Source of the DNA: Artemia franciscana | Taxonomy: Eukaryota; Arthropoda; Branchiopoda; Anostraca; Artemiidae | Length of the DNA: 64,000 nucleotides | Assembly (NCBI RefSeq): GCF_032884065.1 | Contig: NC_088866.1 | Location: 33,808,115-33,872,114, forward strand | Direction of reading: 5' to 3' | In this document: positions 9,874 to 20,454 of the stretch, piece after piece | Numbering within the stretch: the first letter of the stretch is position 1 | Layout: every line of letters begins with the position of its first letter | Notes under the pieces: generated by a model | Database searches by the model: none | What the model was told of the DNA's origin: nothing | The model's input: only the letters and a program-made list of their open reading frames with translations | Made by a program: the position numbers and the translations under genes

Positions 9874-11349
9874 TTACAAACAAACAAACATGCATACACA
9901 CAACTCGTTTTTATATAGATAGATAGATAGATAGAGCAATAGATAAGCAATTCTTAACAACTGAGCGTTTCGCTTATGTAGAATAATATCTCGAGGTAAA
10001 AACTGATCACCGACCATAACGATTGCCACTTCGTCGATAGTCGGAGCATTGTATCTACGCACATGTTGGCCAGGAGGCGTTTTGTCAGCGGAAATAACAA
10101 TTTTATGAGTATCAGTAGGCATCAAATCGATGGCTGTTTTGAACAGACGCACTAAATTATTATTTTCGTGGAAAAGATGTTGCAATTGGGAAACGATTGT
10201 CCTTTCAACGTTGGGAGAAATTTCGCAACGTGCATTCAATTCAGAATTTCTATCACTGATGAAGTACAATTGTAAAAATTTATGATTCTCGCCTGAGAAT
10301 GGTAGAAGGGACCCTGCTTTATGATAAATTTGCCCTTTTACTTTGAAAGTAGACATAAATTGATCTGGATTTTCGATTTGGGCTCCAAACGACGTCATTT
10401 GGAAACATGAGTTGTATTGTCTGATTTTTGACAAAAAACGCTTAGATTCTGACGTAGTTCCAGTAAGGAAAGTCTTCAATGGCTCTGGTGGTGCAGCCAA
10501 TAGAGGAAGTTTAACTTTTCCTGAGGCGCAACACATTCCCATTGTTTCACCATTGAATTTCAAGGCCTTGCAATAGGGACAAATTTTAGACATTGTCCCG
10601 ATTTGAACACATCTACTCAAGCTATAATCATCGACTGGGTTGTACCTGAATGCCAGGCGATAACTTTCAGATTGCTCTGATTCCTCGGCACGCTTTCTTT
10701 TCTTACTTTCTCTATCAGCAGCAAGCCTGATTTCTTGCTGTTCTTGTAATTCCTCGGCACGCTTTCTTTTCTTACTTTCTCTATCAGCAGCAAGCCTGAT
10801 TTCTTGCTGTTCTTGTGATTCCTCGGCATGCTTTCTGTTCTTTCTTTCTCTATCAGCAGCAAGCCTGTTTCCCTGCTGGTCTTTTGATTCCTCGGCGCGC
10901 CTTCTTTTTTCACTTTCTCTTTTAGCAGCAAGTCTGCTTCTGCGTTGCTCTGGTAGTTCCTCGGCATACTTTCTGTTCTTTCTTTCTCTATCAGCCTCAA
11001 GCCTGTTTCCCTGCTGGTCTTTTGATTCCTTGGCACGCCTTCTTTTTTCACTTTCTCTTTTAGCAGCAAGTCTGCTTCTGCGATGCTCTGGTAGTTCCTT
11101 GGCATGCTTTCTGTTCTTTCTTTCTCTATCAGCCTCAAGCCTGTTTCCCTGCTGGTCTTTTGATTCCTCGGCACGCCTTCTTTTTTCACTTTCTCTTTTA
11201 GCAGCAAGTCTGCTTTCGCGTTGCTCTGGTAGTTCCTCGGCACGCTTTCTTTTCTGACTTTCTCTATCAGCAGCAAGTTTTTTGGCATAGACTCTTTGAG
11301 CATCTTCATCAGTCATTGTAAACTTAAACATTAATAGAATTCTACGCAA
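9874..11349 (-). CDS. Helitron replicase-helicase, N-terminal part only
   Basis: 491 codons against roughly 1400-1500 for a full Helitron RepHel. Residues 24-230 are nine tandem 23-residue units of the RLAADRESKKRKRAEE type, a basic/acidic helix-rich region. Then come a Cys cluster (CPYC at 257-260, CC at 273-274), IYHKAGSLLP (341-350), a VERTIVSQLQHLF block (371-383), RRYNAPTIDEVA (431-442) and RDIILH (453-458): the conserved helitron_like_N region before the HUH motif. After about residue 458 the reading runs into unrelated sequence with a hydrophobic tail (YLLLYLSIYLY) and stops, so the catalytic part is deleted. A second Met (residue 7 or 12) is an equally good start. The product would lack nickase and helicase activity. 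Confidence 0.85.
   Translation of the reverse strand: MRRILLMFKFTMTDEDAQRVYAKKLAADRESQKRKRAEELPEQRESRLAAKRESEKRRRAEESKDQQGNRLEADRERKNRKHAKELPEHRRSRLAAKRESEKRRRAKESKDQQGNRLEADRERKNRKYAEELPEQRRSRLAAKRESEKRRRAEESKDQQGNRLAADRERKNRKHAEESQEQQEIRLAADRESKKRKRAEELQEQQEIRLAADRESKKRKRAEESEQSESYRLAFRYNPVDDYSLSRCVQIGTMSKICPYCKALKFNGETMGMCCASGKVKLPLLAAPPEPLKTFLTGTTSESKRFLSKIRQYNSCFQMTSFGAQIENPDQFMSTFKVKGQIYHKAGSLLPFSGENHKFLQLYFISDRNSELNARCEISPNVERTIVSQLQHLFHENNNLVRLFKTAIDLMPTDTHKIVISADKTPPGQHVRRYNAPTIDEVAIVMVGDQFLPRDIILHKRNAQLLRIAYLLLYLSIYLYKNELCVCMFVCL
10660..11280 (-). repeat. Nine 69-bp coding tandem repeats in the Helitron ORF
   Basis: Nine units of 69 bp, each encoding 23 residues, lie inside the Helitron ORF. 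Units 2-7 alternate between two types (ending KDQQGN or ELPE-RRS), giving a higher-order period of 138 bp, while the two 3'-most units are nearly identical. Unit edges fall on codon boundaries. Confidence 0.85.
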
Positions 11350-11511
11350 ACATATGTCTTATATAACTTGAATGACGTCACCTTCAAATCAAAAATGATG
11401 GCAACTAATTTCATGACATCAGCCAAAACATGACGTCACCTGATCCACAGATCCACAGACAACTTATAGTCTATGTACTGCAATTTTACCTAAGTTAAAT
11501 AGGCTGTATAT
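11350..11511. other. Between Helitron ORF and foldback element
   Basis: Contains several TGACGTCA-like motifs (GATGACGTCACC, CATGACGTCACC). Similar TGACGTCA-rich stretches occur at 59490-59610 beside another Helitron piece, so this is probably the Helitron's 5' region. Confidence 0.45.
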
Positions 11512-12012
11512 AAATTTTGGGTAAAATTCTAGTGAATTGACTTCTTGCTATCTCAGAAAGGGTTTAGGTTAGGAAAATGAAACTTCAGGGATGAATCTAC
11601 AGACTAAAGTATGTCCTGGGAAGGTATTTTGAAGCAACAATCTCCACTCCTTCTCTCTCTAGAGTTCCTTGACCTTTGATGACCTTTAAAAATATGTGTG
11701 TTATAAAGTGAAACCTTCCAATATAGATCTTCTGATTAATTGAAGCACAACAAAATTGTTTTCAGCTTCATAACTTGGTTCAATTCCATTTTATAAGGTT
11801 TCAAAAATATGGAAATATATTTCCTAAAATTTGAAAAAATACAACATTGATATAGCTGAAAATTCTAGGCTACTCAAATAACAGGAATTGCATTTTCAGA
11901 ACTAAAGGCAGAGAAAAAGCAACTAGTAACTGAAAATTAAAGTAAAATGTTGTTTTATCATAATGTCAATAGGTATAGACCTGTCATGTAGGCAAATTTC
12001 AGGGCCCTCTAG

Positions 12013-13935
12013 CAGTGGCGCATTTGGGGGGGGGGGGGGGGGCAGGGGGGGGGGCCATGGCCCCCCCCCTGATTTCTGGAGGGGCCCAATTTCAACCACG
12101 TAATTCTTTGTTTATTTGTCCTTGTTCTACTTTTTTCTCTTTTTTTTACCGTATTTCTACTGTGAATTATTACTAAATAGCAAATTCAAGATACTTGACA
12201 ATTATTGCATTTCAAGAAAGTATCCTGTTTTTGCTGTTCTCCCTAATTAATTTATGGTCACCCTTTTGGCAGGGGTTTGTAAAGTCCTTTCTGGGCTCAG
12301 AGTACTTCTGTGACATTGAAGTCTCTCCAGTGATTAATGAATCCCGTCAGTCGGGTATCCAGACCAGGGTGTCATTCCAGTTTTGTATTTAGTTTCTCGT
12401 TACCCTTCATCAAATAAAGAACCATGAAACAGTGTTGAGTTGTGTTCAAGTTCAAATCGGATTATTGAAACATGAGTTCATCCGGTGCGAGTGGTGCAAA
12501 AAAAGGAAAATAAAAGCCCAAAGGAAAGAAGAAGAAATAAAGATGCAATGACGATTGGCTTCGTTTTTCAAACCAACTGTAAGTAAATCTACCACATTTT
12601 AAATTTTGTTTCGTTGACCAATCTTACTGAACGAACCAGAACAAGAGCTACGAGCTCATATGGCACTTGTTACGAGTAGGCAGTACAACAAAGGAGATGA
12701 GCCCGTCACAAACCACACCCGCCACCCCAAAAATGCGGTTCAGAGCTAGAAATAGAATATGCAGTTTCACTCAAGTTGGTGCATTTCTGGCATCGCCTCA
12801 GATCATCTGGAGCAGATGACTGTTGTAACTTCCAAGTTTCAGCACAATAAACCTATTCGTTTAATCCCTAGACATGCAACACGGTTTCCGGTACCTCCTT
12901 CCAGCTGCCCCTTTCCCAGCCAAATCTGGCTCGGACACTTGTGAACGGATCATCTAGAGCATCTTGTCTCACCACCTATCAAGTTTCACTTGAATCTCAG
13001 CATTTTTCAATAAATCCCCCCCCTCCCTGACCGTGGTCGGATCTGGTTCAGACAGTAAAATATGTCATCTAGGGCATATGCTTACTTTACATTCCAAGTC
13101 TCATTTAAATCGCTGCACTCATTTGACCCATATGCAAGCCACACAATTTCCCGGCCCCCTACTGTGGCCGAACATGACTTGAAAAAATAAAAGTCACATC
13201 TTTGACATCTCCGGTTCCCATCCATCAAGTTCGACTGGAATCGGAACGTACCCTATCCAATCCCTCGACTACAAGTATTTCATAAGTTTCCCAGTGGGCG
13301 CCTCCACCCCCCCACAAATATCAGATCAGATCCAGACTTAACATGGAACATCTGAGACGATATTTCTTTCCACTTGCCAAGTTTCATTGAAATCCAATCA
13401 CCATTTAAAAGTTATGCAGGCCACTAGTTTCCAGATTCCCATCCCTCCACTCCCCCCACAATGGTCGGATCGGGGAAACGACTAATCTCAAGTTAGTCTG
13501 TTTGAGTCCCTGATATGCCTGCCAAGTTTCATTGTCCATTTGCATCAGGAAGTACCGATCTCACGGAATTGCCAGAAATCCGGACCCCCCCCCCAAGTCC
13601 CCCATAGAGGAGGGGATCTTCCCCCTCCTCTACACCCCGCTCTTCATGCTAAAGTTTTTCAGCATTTGTAAAAAAGTTACTTACTGTTTTAATAAAACGC
13701 CCTTTGTGTTTGAGGAGTCGTTTTTGCTGAAGTAACTGTACATAAGTTTCTGATTTATACAGTAAATGTTCTATTTTGGTACTGTTTTTGGTCCCTAAAT
13801 AAGCTGCAAAATGCAAACCCCAAAGGTAGTACGGTACCTAAAGGCATGTTCAAAAATTTTAAAATTTTTAAGGCTGGATGGGGGCCCAAAATCGATTTTT
13901 GGCCCCCCCTAAGGTTTTCTGAAATGGCGCCACTG
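12013..13935. mobile_element. hAT-like DNA transposon with perfect 8-bp target duplication
   Basis: The left end CAGTGGCGCATTTGGGG and the right end, inverted, CAGTGGCGCCATTTCAG form a short imperfect terminal inverted repeat of the hAT type. CCCTCTAG flanks it on both sides (12005-12012 and 13936-13943), a perfect 8-bp duplication of host sequence, as hAT transposases make. The host is foldback family A, whose uninterrupted copies read straight through CCCTCTAGAGGG. Inside, around 12472-12600, a stretch starting MSSSGASGAKK resembles the beginning of a zinc-finger hAT transposase but is soon broken. The rest is filled by other repeats (12659-13560 and about 13590-13740). Confidence 0.85.
12659..13560. 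repeat. TATGGCACTTG element inside the hAT-like element
   Basis: Starts with GAGCTCATATGGCACTTG, the same start as the element at 55508. Like that one it consists of diverged repeating segments, each with an AAGTTTCAT-like block followed by a C-rich block and a TGGTCGGATC-like block. The right terminus is not evident and it seems truncated. Confidence 0.55.
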
Positions 13936-14089
13936 CCCTCTAGAGGGAGAAGGAGTGGAGGTGGGTACTTTTAAATACCGCCCAGGACATACTTTAGTTT
14001 GAAGACCCATCCCTGAAAGTTTCATTTTCCTAACCTAAACCCTTTCCAAGATAGCAAGAAGTCAATTAACTAGAATTTTACCAAAATTT

Positions 14090-14409
14090 GCTGTTTAGGG
14101 TGGTTTCCCATTAGCTTACTTTTCAAAAGCATAGCCTAGCTCTTGACAGTTGTTTACAACTAAATCGATAAGAACAGTTGTGCAAATGAAAATTTATTAA
14201 GTATGAATCTGCTTTAATTTAATCATAGAATTGTGGGACTATCAGGAGTGGGTGTATTTAAAAGTGAATTGACTGGCCTAGTAGCCTACATTGGATAAAA
14301 CATGGAAAAAGAATGACCTAGTGTGTTCACCTTGTCCCTATGCCAGGTATAAAATATTGTATGAATTTAACACGATTGGAAAAGAACTATAATATATTTT
14401 TTAACTCAC
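14090..14409. other. End of IFT122 intron 1 nearest exon 1
   Basis: AT-rich intron sequence without recognisable elements; the IFT122 donor (GTGAGT on the minus strand) occupies 14409-14404. Confidence 0.6.
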
Positions 14410-14468
14410 CACTGAGGAACATTTTCTTTGTCATGCAATTTATCAGCCCAGAGAGGTGCTGATCTCAT
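14410..14468 (-). CDS. IFT122: IFT122 exon 1 with start codon
   Basis: The 59-bp coding part runs from ATG (14468-14466) to a GTGAGT donor and encodes MRSAPLWADKLHDKENVPQ plus TG of a Cys codon. It resembles the remembered fly IFT122 start (MRTVPKWVDKIHDRDKVEQC), and its phase joins exactly to exon 2 (TG|T, then IYDLCF). The Met choice rests on family agreement and on position. The intron to exon 2 would be 9038 bp and holds a Helitron, a foldback element and a hAT-like element. The joined N-terminus is 56 codons plus a partial Gly codon. Confidence 0.85.
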
Positions 14469-14890
14469 TTTGAATGTAGTGCGACAATAGAAAAACGTTG
14501 CGACCACAATCCATGAACTCACCAACATTCCACAAAAAAGACCGAAAATCAAAAAATTTAATTAAAAATCATGAAAAATCGCGTTGCCGATTTTTAGGTG
14601 ATCACTTAAAGTAATATCACTTAAAGTAGAAAGAGAATTTATACCATAAAATAGAATTTCTACAAAAACTTAAATTCTGATCAAAAACTCTTGTTCGGGG
14701 CATAAAAAGAGTCTTTTTATTTATTTCTATACCATTTTACAGTTAACATTTAGCAGTCAATGGATAAACTTGTCTGACTGCTTTTGCCCGGATAAAACGG
14801 CTGCTATACTATGTTGTAGACTTATGTGAATAATATCGTGATAATTGCTTGAATTAATTGTTACAATTGAAATCTTGGATACAACGGAGT
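14469..14890 (-). promoter_or_regulatory. Upstream region of IFT122, presumed 5' UTR and promoter
   Basis: AT-rich region between the IFT122 start codon and the LINE at 14.9 kb. No TATA box, X-box or other motif could be called with confidence. It is listed because the transcription start must lie here or beyond the LINE. Confidence 0.3.
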
Positions 14891-15043
14891 GAGTTCTACG
14901 TTCGAGATAGTTCCTGGGGAATCCGGATGTGGGTGTTAGCCTTGGCCTTTTAACGGTTTATGCAAACTGCAAGCTGTAAACTAGCGTGGGTAAAAAAAGT
15001 TTTTGTAAAGGTAGGTGACTTGTATTATTTTGATAACGTCAGA

Positions 15044-15618
15044 ATGGGAAGGAAATCCAGACCCAAACGCAACCGGACAAAAGCTGAGTTATCGGATCCG
15101 GTTATGAATTCGACTAGTAATTCGGATAAGAGTGTCAATGTGGACTGCCAAAAAACGAATACAGAGAATATCATTAAAATTTTGGAAATGGTCCAATCTA
15201 TTAATGTGAACATGGAAAACTTAAAGCAGAGTTACTTGAAATTCAGAATGATTTGGGTACAGACAACAGTCGTGTTGTGATACTAGAAAATAAAAGTAGT
15301 GCAACGGACAATGGAATTGCAACAGTGAAATCGGAACTTCTAACTCTGCAAAGTTTTGTGAAAGCCCAGTCGCAGCTGATTAAGAAATGCAACGAGGAAA
15401 TGAATAGGGTTGTGTCCCAGTCTCTTGTTGATGAATTTCGGGACAATGTGTACAATTTGCTGTTTTGGGGCCTTAATGATGTCCCCTTGAATGAGGCTGC
15501 ATCTCGGGTTTCCAAGGTCATTGTAAATGGTTTGTCACTCCCAACTGACAAGTTGCCACCATTCACTGTGGTTCACTGTTCCAAGAATTTTGTTAAGATT
15601 AGGGTGGACAGTGTCTAG
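15044..15618 (+). pseudogene. LINE ORF1 (coiled coil plus RRM-like), broken
   Basis: Starts MGRKSRPKRNRTK with a basic N-terminus. A +1 shift near 15230 separates it from the frame that continues ELLEIQNDLGTDNSR and a heptad-rich segment (about 15250-15420), followed by RDNVYNLLFWGLND (about 15440-15480), reminiscent of the RRM of L1-like ORF1 proteins. An in-frame TAG ends the frame at 15618. Beyond it 15620-15675 stays open in the same frame, and a further shift leads to DDATLRVRVLRIELLGLRRR (about 15698-15760). Such proteins bind LINE RNA and act as chaperones. Confidence 0.6.
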
Positions 15619-16274
15619 GCGCATTTGTCTAGCGACAGTGTCCAGCAACTAGAAAAATTAAACGAAAAGAGTTTGGTGTTTATAAGTCTGTTTTATTAGT
15701 GACGATGCTACACTGCGTGTACGGGTTTTGCGTATAGAATTACTTGGGTTACGTAGGCGTTTGGTCGATAAAGGTGTGGAATGGTGGGTACCTCCTACCC
15801 TACCACCCAGCATCTCTGTTAAAAAGGAAACCGTGTTATTAAAATGCCTTGGTACAATGTTAAGAGTTTGGTGGATTCTTAAATGTTCTTAAATTTTTTT
15901 GCTGCTGTTAAATATAGTGAACGTTTATTTGTTTTTGAAAATAACAAACAAAAAACAAAAAAATAATAAAAAAACTTGCTATTGTGTCGCGATAATTATG
16001 GTTGTGTGATGAGGCTTTGTATTTGGTGACTTGTATATGGATTCGTTACGGGCAAACCAAATACGGCCTGTTTCTTTTTTTTCTGAGATTGAAAGTGTCA
16101 TTTTTTTGTTGTTTGTTATTTTCTGTTTTGTTCTTGTTTAGTTGTTTTTATTATTTTTTTTGTATTGTTGTGGAGATGAGGCCATATTACTTTGTTGTAA
16201 AGCTGAATGAATATGGTTGATGGTGATCGTACCATCCCGGGCAACAGCCGTCTTGAAAATTTTGTGATTCTGAA

Positions 16275-19180
16275 GATCTCAGAGTTTTCCACTTTAACTG
16301 CCAGGGTTTGAATTCATCTTTTAATTTTTCAAGCAAGATACGTGAACTTTCCATTTTTCAGTTTATTGTTCTCACAGAAACCTAGCTAAATGAGCATAAC
16401 TCTGCTCTCTTGGATATTCAAAGGTATACATTTTATCATATAAATCGTCAACTTTGAAAACATGGAGGTATTGGAGCTTATATACGGAGCGCTATCGAGG
16501 TTTTGGTAAGAAGTGATCAAGTGCTGTATCACGAGATGTTATTTGAGCCACTTATCCTTCAGCTTAGGATTAAGCCAAAAGATGTTTATGTTCTTGTACT
16601 TTATAGACCACCATCTGGGTCTATACCGGCCTTTATGGATATTTTGGAGGATCAGTTGGCTAAACTACCTACTGGTTCGCACCCATTCTTCATGCTTGGG
16701 GGCGCTTAATATTGACCTTATTGATATGAATACGAATACTCCTATGGATTTCCTACATCTTTGCATGTCATATAATTTATTTCCCACTATTAATATTTGT
16801 ACTCGTGTTACAACTTTAACGGCAAAGCTACTTGATAATAATTTTTCTAATTCAAAATTTCCAGATCCAGGGGTTATTGCTACTGATGTTTCTGACCATT
16901 TGGGGATTTCGGCAAGTTTTAAATTTTGTTTTCCGAGGCAGCAAGGCCTTAGATTGAAAACAAGTATGTTACCTGTGCTCAACCAGAGTAACCTAGAAAA
17001 GTTTAAACAAGAGATTTCTAATGTTAATTGTAATAATGTAGTTGAAAACCTAGATGATATAAATATAAGTTCTCAGAGATTTTATGACACACTGATCTGT
17101 ATTCTGAGTAAAACTTGTATAATGAATCGGACAAGGTCAAAGAAAAAGATACCCAAAAAGTCGTGGTTGTCACCTAGTCTTCTGTGGTGCATAAATAAGA
17201 AAGACCAGTTATATAGGGATTCAATAAGGAATGAAAAAGATCCAGTTGGCACCAGAATTTACAAAAATTATAGAAATGCTCTTAATAAACTTTTGAGAAA
17301 CGTGAAGAAAAAATATTTTTAGTGTAAATTTAAAGATGTTTGTGGTAACCCAGCTAAAACATGGAAAATTATTAGAAGTGTTATATCTTCAACAGATCCG
17401 GTTCTACCTGATGAAGATACCATAAGTGATGGGTTGAAATCGAATGAGCCTGAAGTAATATGTAATGCCCTCTTGGAACATTTTGCAACTGTTGGGGCTC
17501 GATTTTCTCGTAGTACAGTAGCTTCTGATAATGATCCTCCAATTGAGACTTTTATGGGTACTTCTGTTGATGTATCGATGTATCTAAGAAATGTCACATT
17601 TGATGAAATTTGTAAGATCATCTTTGAGATGAAAAGTTCTTCGGCTGGGAGTGATTCCATTAACCTGCTTGTTTTAAAAACCAAGTTTCCATGTATTTCA
17701 CATATATTTAGGTCCCTTATTAATGCTTGTTTTAAGCAAGGGAAGTTTCCCAATTGTCTTAAAATCACAAGAATAACTCCTGTGTCTAAGGTAACAAGAA
17801 TGATTTGGGGAATTATAGACCATTTCATTATTACCTGTTGTTTCATGAGTTTTAGAAAAATGTAATAATATTAGAATTTATCAGCATTTGGAACGTCATA
17901 AACTTCTACATCAAAATCAATTTGGTTTCAGGAAGGCTGGAACAACAGAAGTGGTGATTTCATTTGTTGCTACTATAATTAATGATGCTCTTGATAATAA
18001 GCTTAGGGTAGCTGGTATATTTTTGGACTTAAATAAGGCGTTTGACACTGTTCACCATCTATTGTTATTAAAAAAAAATGTGAATTTTATGGATTAAGGG
18101 GTGCTACATTGGGTTTGCTTTGCAGTTATCTTCAAAATAGACGCCAGTGTGTCTATTTACAGGGTTTTTCGTCTAATAAAAAGTTTGTTAATTGGGGGGT
18201 TCCCCAAGGATCCGTACTGGGTCCGATTCTGTTTTTAATTTTTATTAATGATCTGCCGCATGTTGTGAAAGCTCTACCCAGAATTGACGACTTCGTCGGC
18301 AACGGTCCGAGTAAGACCCAGGTTACTATGCCCTTATTTGCTGATGATACAACCTTGGTCTGTGTTGCCCCTACGGAATAACTGCTCATGTCAACTATAA
18401 ATATAGCAATGAGCAAGATATGCACATGGCTTAAAATAAACCACCTTGACCTGAATATATATATAAGTCAAATTTTGTTATTTTCTCTCGATCCCAGAAT
18501 TTTTACCCTTGGTTTACGGAAATGATTTTGGAGCGGGGAATTATTAAACGAACAAGGTTCACCAGCAACCTCGGAATCAATGTTGATGAAGCCCTATCAT
18601 TTAAAGATCATGTGAAGTCAGTTTTGAGAATATTGTCACGTATCTTAGGTCTCATGTGCAAATTAAAACATATTTTCCCCCCATATGTTCTACGATTTTT
18701 ATACTTTTCCCTGATTCACCCCTACATTTTATATTGCTCGTCAATTGTCTTGATACTTTCCCTTCGGTAGTTCGTCTAATCCGTGTGATCCAGAATAATG
18801 ATATCCGAGTTTTTTGTGGTGTTGGGAAACAGGAGTCTATGAGGTCTGTGTATAGAGAATTAAATATAATGCCTGCAGCTGGATTACGTGATTTTTATAC
18901 GTTGATTTTTATATATGAGTATTACAGTGAGAGCCTTCCTGATCGTTTTAAAGGAATATTTTGTGAGAGGTCTGATGTTCACCACCACGTTACTCGGATA
19001 CGAGGAAATACTGAGGTTCCTCGATTAGTTTCAAGTAGGTCTTCTTTTTCACTTACTTACAGAGCTTTAAAACTTTGGAATAAACTGAATATAGATATCA
19101 AGCAAATAGGTAGCTTTGGCCAGTTTAAGTCTGGTTTACGTGTGGAGTTCCTCGGTAGGTATACTTTTGAAACAGATTAA
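16275..19180 (+). pseudogene. LINE ORF2 endonuclease-RT, broken
   Basis: Endonuclease motifs: FHFNCQGLNSSF (about 16285), IVLTET (about 16365), GGIGAYIRSAIEV (about 16470), LYRPPSGSIPAF (about 16600), FFMLGG..LNIDL (about 16690-16715) and SDHLGI (about 16890). RT motifs: FGFRKAGTTE (about 17920), DLNKAFDTVHH (about 18030), GVPQGSVLGPILF (about 18197) and FADDTTLV (about 18338). The C-terminal part SLIHPYILYCSS (about 18710) continues to GRYTFETD and a stop at 19180. Frame changes or stops occur near 16385, 16705, 17320, 17860, 18070 and 18770, so the copy is dead. The longest clean stretch is about 270 codons (16513-17322). Confidence 0.8.
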
Positions 19181-19441
19181 ATAAATTTTCCATAGGTTAT
19201 TTATTTGTAATATTTAAGTAATTTCTGGTTTGTTACTTTTTGTTGTCTTGGGGTCACGCAAGGTAATTTATGCTTATGTTTTTTTTTATGGTTGCTGGTT
19301 TCGGTATATGGTCTCATTCTCCAAATTCTCTTTTTTTTCTTGAATTTAGCACAGCCTCACAAGCTTCGCTGATGTTGTGTTATCGATTAAGAAATGTTTA
19401 TTTCTAATAAAATTGTTCTACTACTCCTACTACTACTATAC

Positions 19442-20454
19442 CATTTTACCTTTTACTTAGCATCAATTCGAAAAAAATCCTAAAATAAGTTTTCAAAGAA
19501 AAATAAAGAGCTCCATTAAAACAAAAATAAGCAGAAATAATTTATATAACCTTCCGAGCGTAAAAACTATCACAAATCACAATAAATAAATAAATGAAGC
19601 CCAAAACGAACAGAAATTACAATAAATAACCGAGTCAAACACAAAAAGAGCAGAAATTAACCTGAGTAGGGCTGACAAACCCCATGTCCTCTCAAAACCA
19701 GAACATAATTCACATTTTTCTAAAAAAAAAAGAATGTGGATTGACAGTTTAAAACACATATAGGCTACTGCTTAATAATTTGATTTGTTAAAGTTAAAAA
19801 GTGAAAATGTTTAAAACTTATGTGATTTTCGGTAAAGTGTAAATTATGTTCTGATCTTGAGAAACCATGGTGGTTGTCAGCCCTACTCGTGTTAACCTTA
19901 GCTTTAGTAGCAGTAGCAGTAGTACCAGTACTAATAATAGTAGCAGTGGAGGTAATAGTAGCAGTAGTTGTAGCTTTAGTAGTAATAATAGTCGTGGGAG
20001 TGTGAGTAGAAACAGTAGTATTAGGATGCAAATATTGTTTTTTGTTAGTCCAACATCCCCTACAACAAGCCCTATAATTTTTAACTTCATACACCAAACT
20101 GTACCCAAGATATCGCTAATATGCCTTTTTGACAAGCTGCATACAGACGGTGCGTTGTGATTCAGTTAACCTCACTCCTCCTCCCTCAATATTCTCTGAA
20201 GATTTCACCTTCATATCCTTAGGCATAGTTGTAATAGTATATTTACAGTAGCAGTATTAGTGGTACTAGCAGTGTTAATAGTAATAGCACGGATAACTAT
20301 TCACCTTCATAAGCGTAGCCTTAATAGCTTGTCAAATTGTAATTTATTTTATTCACAGCATAGGTACTACAAAATAGCGAAAATTTCTACCTTCGCCATT
20401 AAAACACCGGCTCTTTCAAAAGTGTCTGGAAGTTTTATTTTGATTGTTTATCAG
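19442..20454. other. Repeat scraps and trinucleotide runs
   Basis: Contains copies of an AAACGAACAGAAATTAC-type motif (19600-19660) also seen at 21990 and 23090-23260. Imperfect AGT/TAG trinucleotide arrays cover 19897-20020 and 20230-20300. No gene. Confidence 0.5.
19897..20020. repeat. Imperfect (AGT)n array
   Basis: Interrupted AGT/AGC/AAT triplets such as AGTAGCAGTAGCAGTAGTAC. Open in several frames only because of its composition; Ser-rich or Thr-rich readings here are not genes. Confidence 0.75.

Larger units (their letters stand above)
9606..11349 (-). mobile_element. Internally deleted autonomous Helitron in IFT122 intron 1
   Basis: The minus-strand 3' terminus is CTAG (9606-9609) next to a T on that strand, preceded by GC-rich hairpins (GGGGCGC TTC GCGCCCC around 9641-9657), the standard Helitron 3' architecture. 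Moving inward, 9772-9824 encodes the last residues of the helicase (DNGKAKNVVYSQFLRS). After a junction comes the N-terminal half of the replicase (9874-11349). The HUH Rep core and almost all of the helicase are missing, so this is a deletion derivative. The 5' TC end was not located; it may lie up to about 150 bp beyond 11349. Confidence 0.85.
11512..14089. mobile_element. Foldback element family A, copy 1, split by a hAT-like insertion
   Basis: The left arm (from AAATTTTGGGTAAAATTC) and the right arm (to GAATTTTACCAAAATTT) are long inverted repeats of about 150 bp. They share, inverted, the blocks TTGACTTCTTGCTATCTC, TTAGGAAAATGAAAC and CTAAAGTATGTCCTGGG. The interior (11660-12012) matches the two copies at 45.0-46.4 kb. 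Without the insertion the element would be about 650 bp. No coding capacity, so non-autonomous. Its right end is 320 bp from the IFT122 exon 1 donor. Confidence 0.8.
14891..19441 (+). mobile_element. CR1/L2-type LINE, near full length, broken
   Basis: ORF1 remains (15044 to about 15880), an endonuclease (about 16275-17000), an RT (about 17400-18400), a C-terminal domain (to 19180), a 3' UTR and a CTACTACT microsatellite tail (19421-19441) occur in the expected order. No RNase H follows the RT, and a short-repeat 3' tail rather than poly(A) is typical of CR1/L2-group LINEs. At least six stops or frameshifts break the two ORFs. The 5' end is approximate. Confidence 0.8.

Noticed and set aside
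10617-11309. Second 230-codon frame within the Helitron ORF
   Set aside because: Shadow frame of the 69-bp repeat; a period divisible by three keeps other frames open too. The frame with known Helitron motifs is the real one.
19818-20160. Ser-rich and Thr-rich proteins on both strands
   Set aside because: All frames stay open because of the AGT triplet array; no start context or conserved residue pattern.
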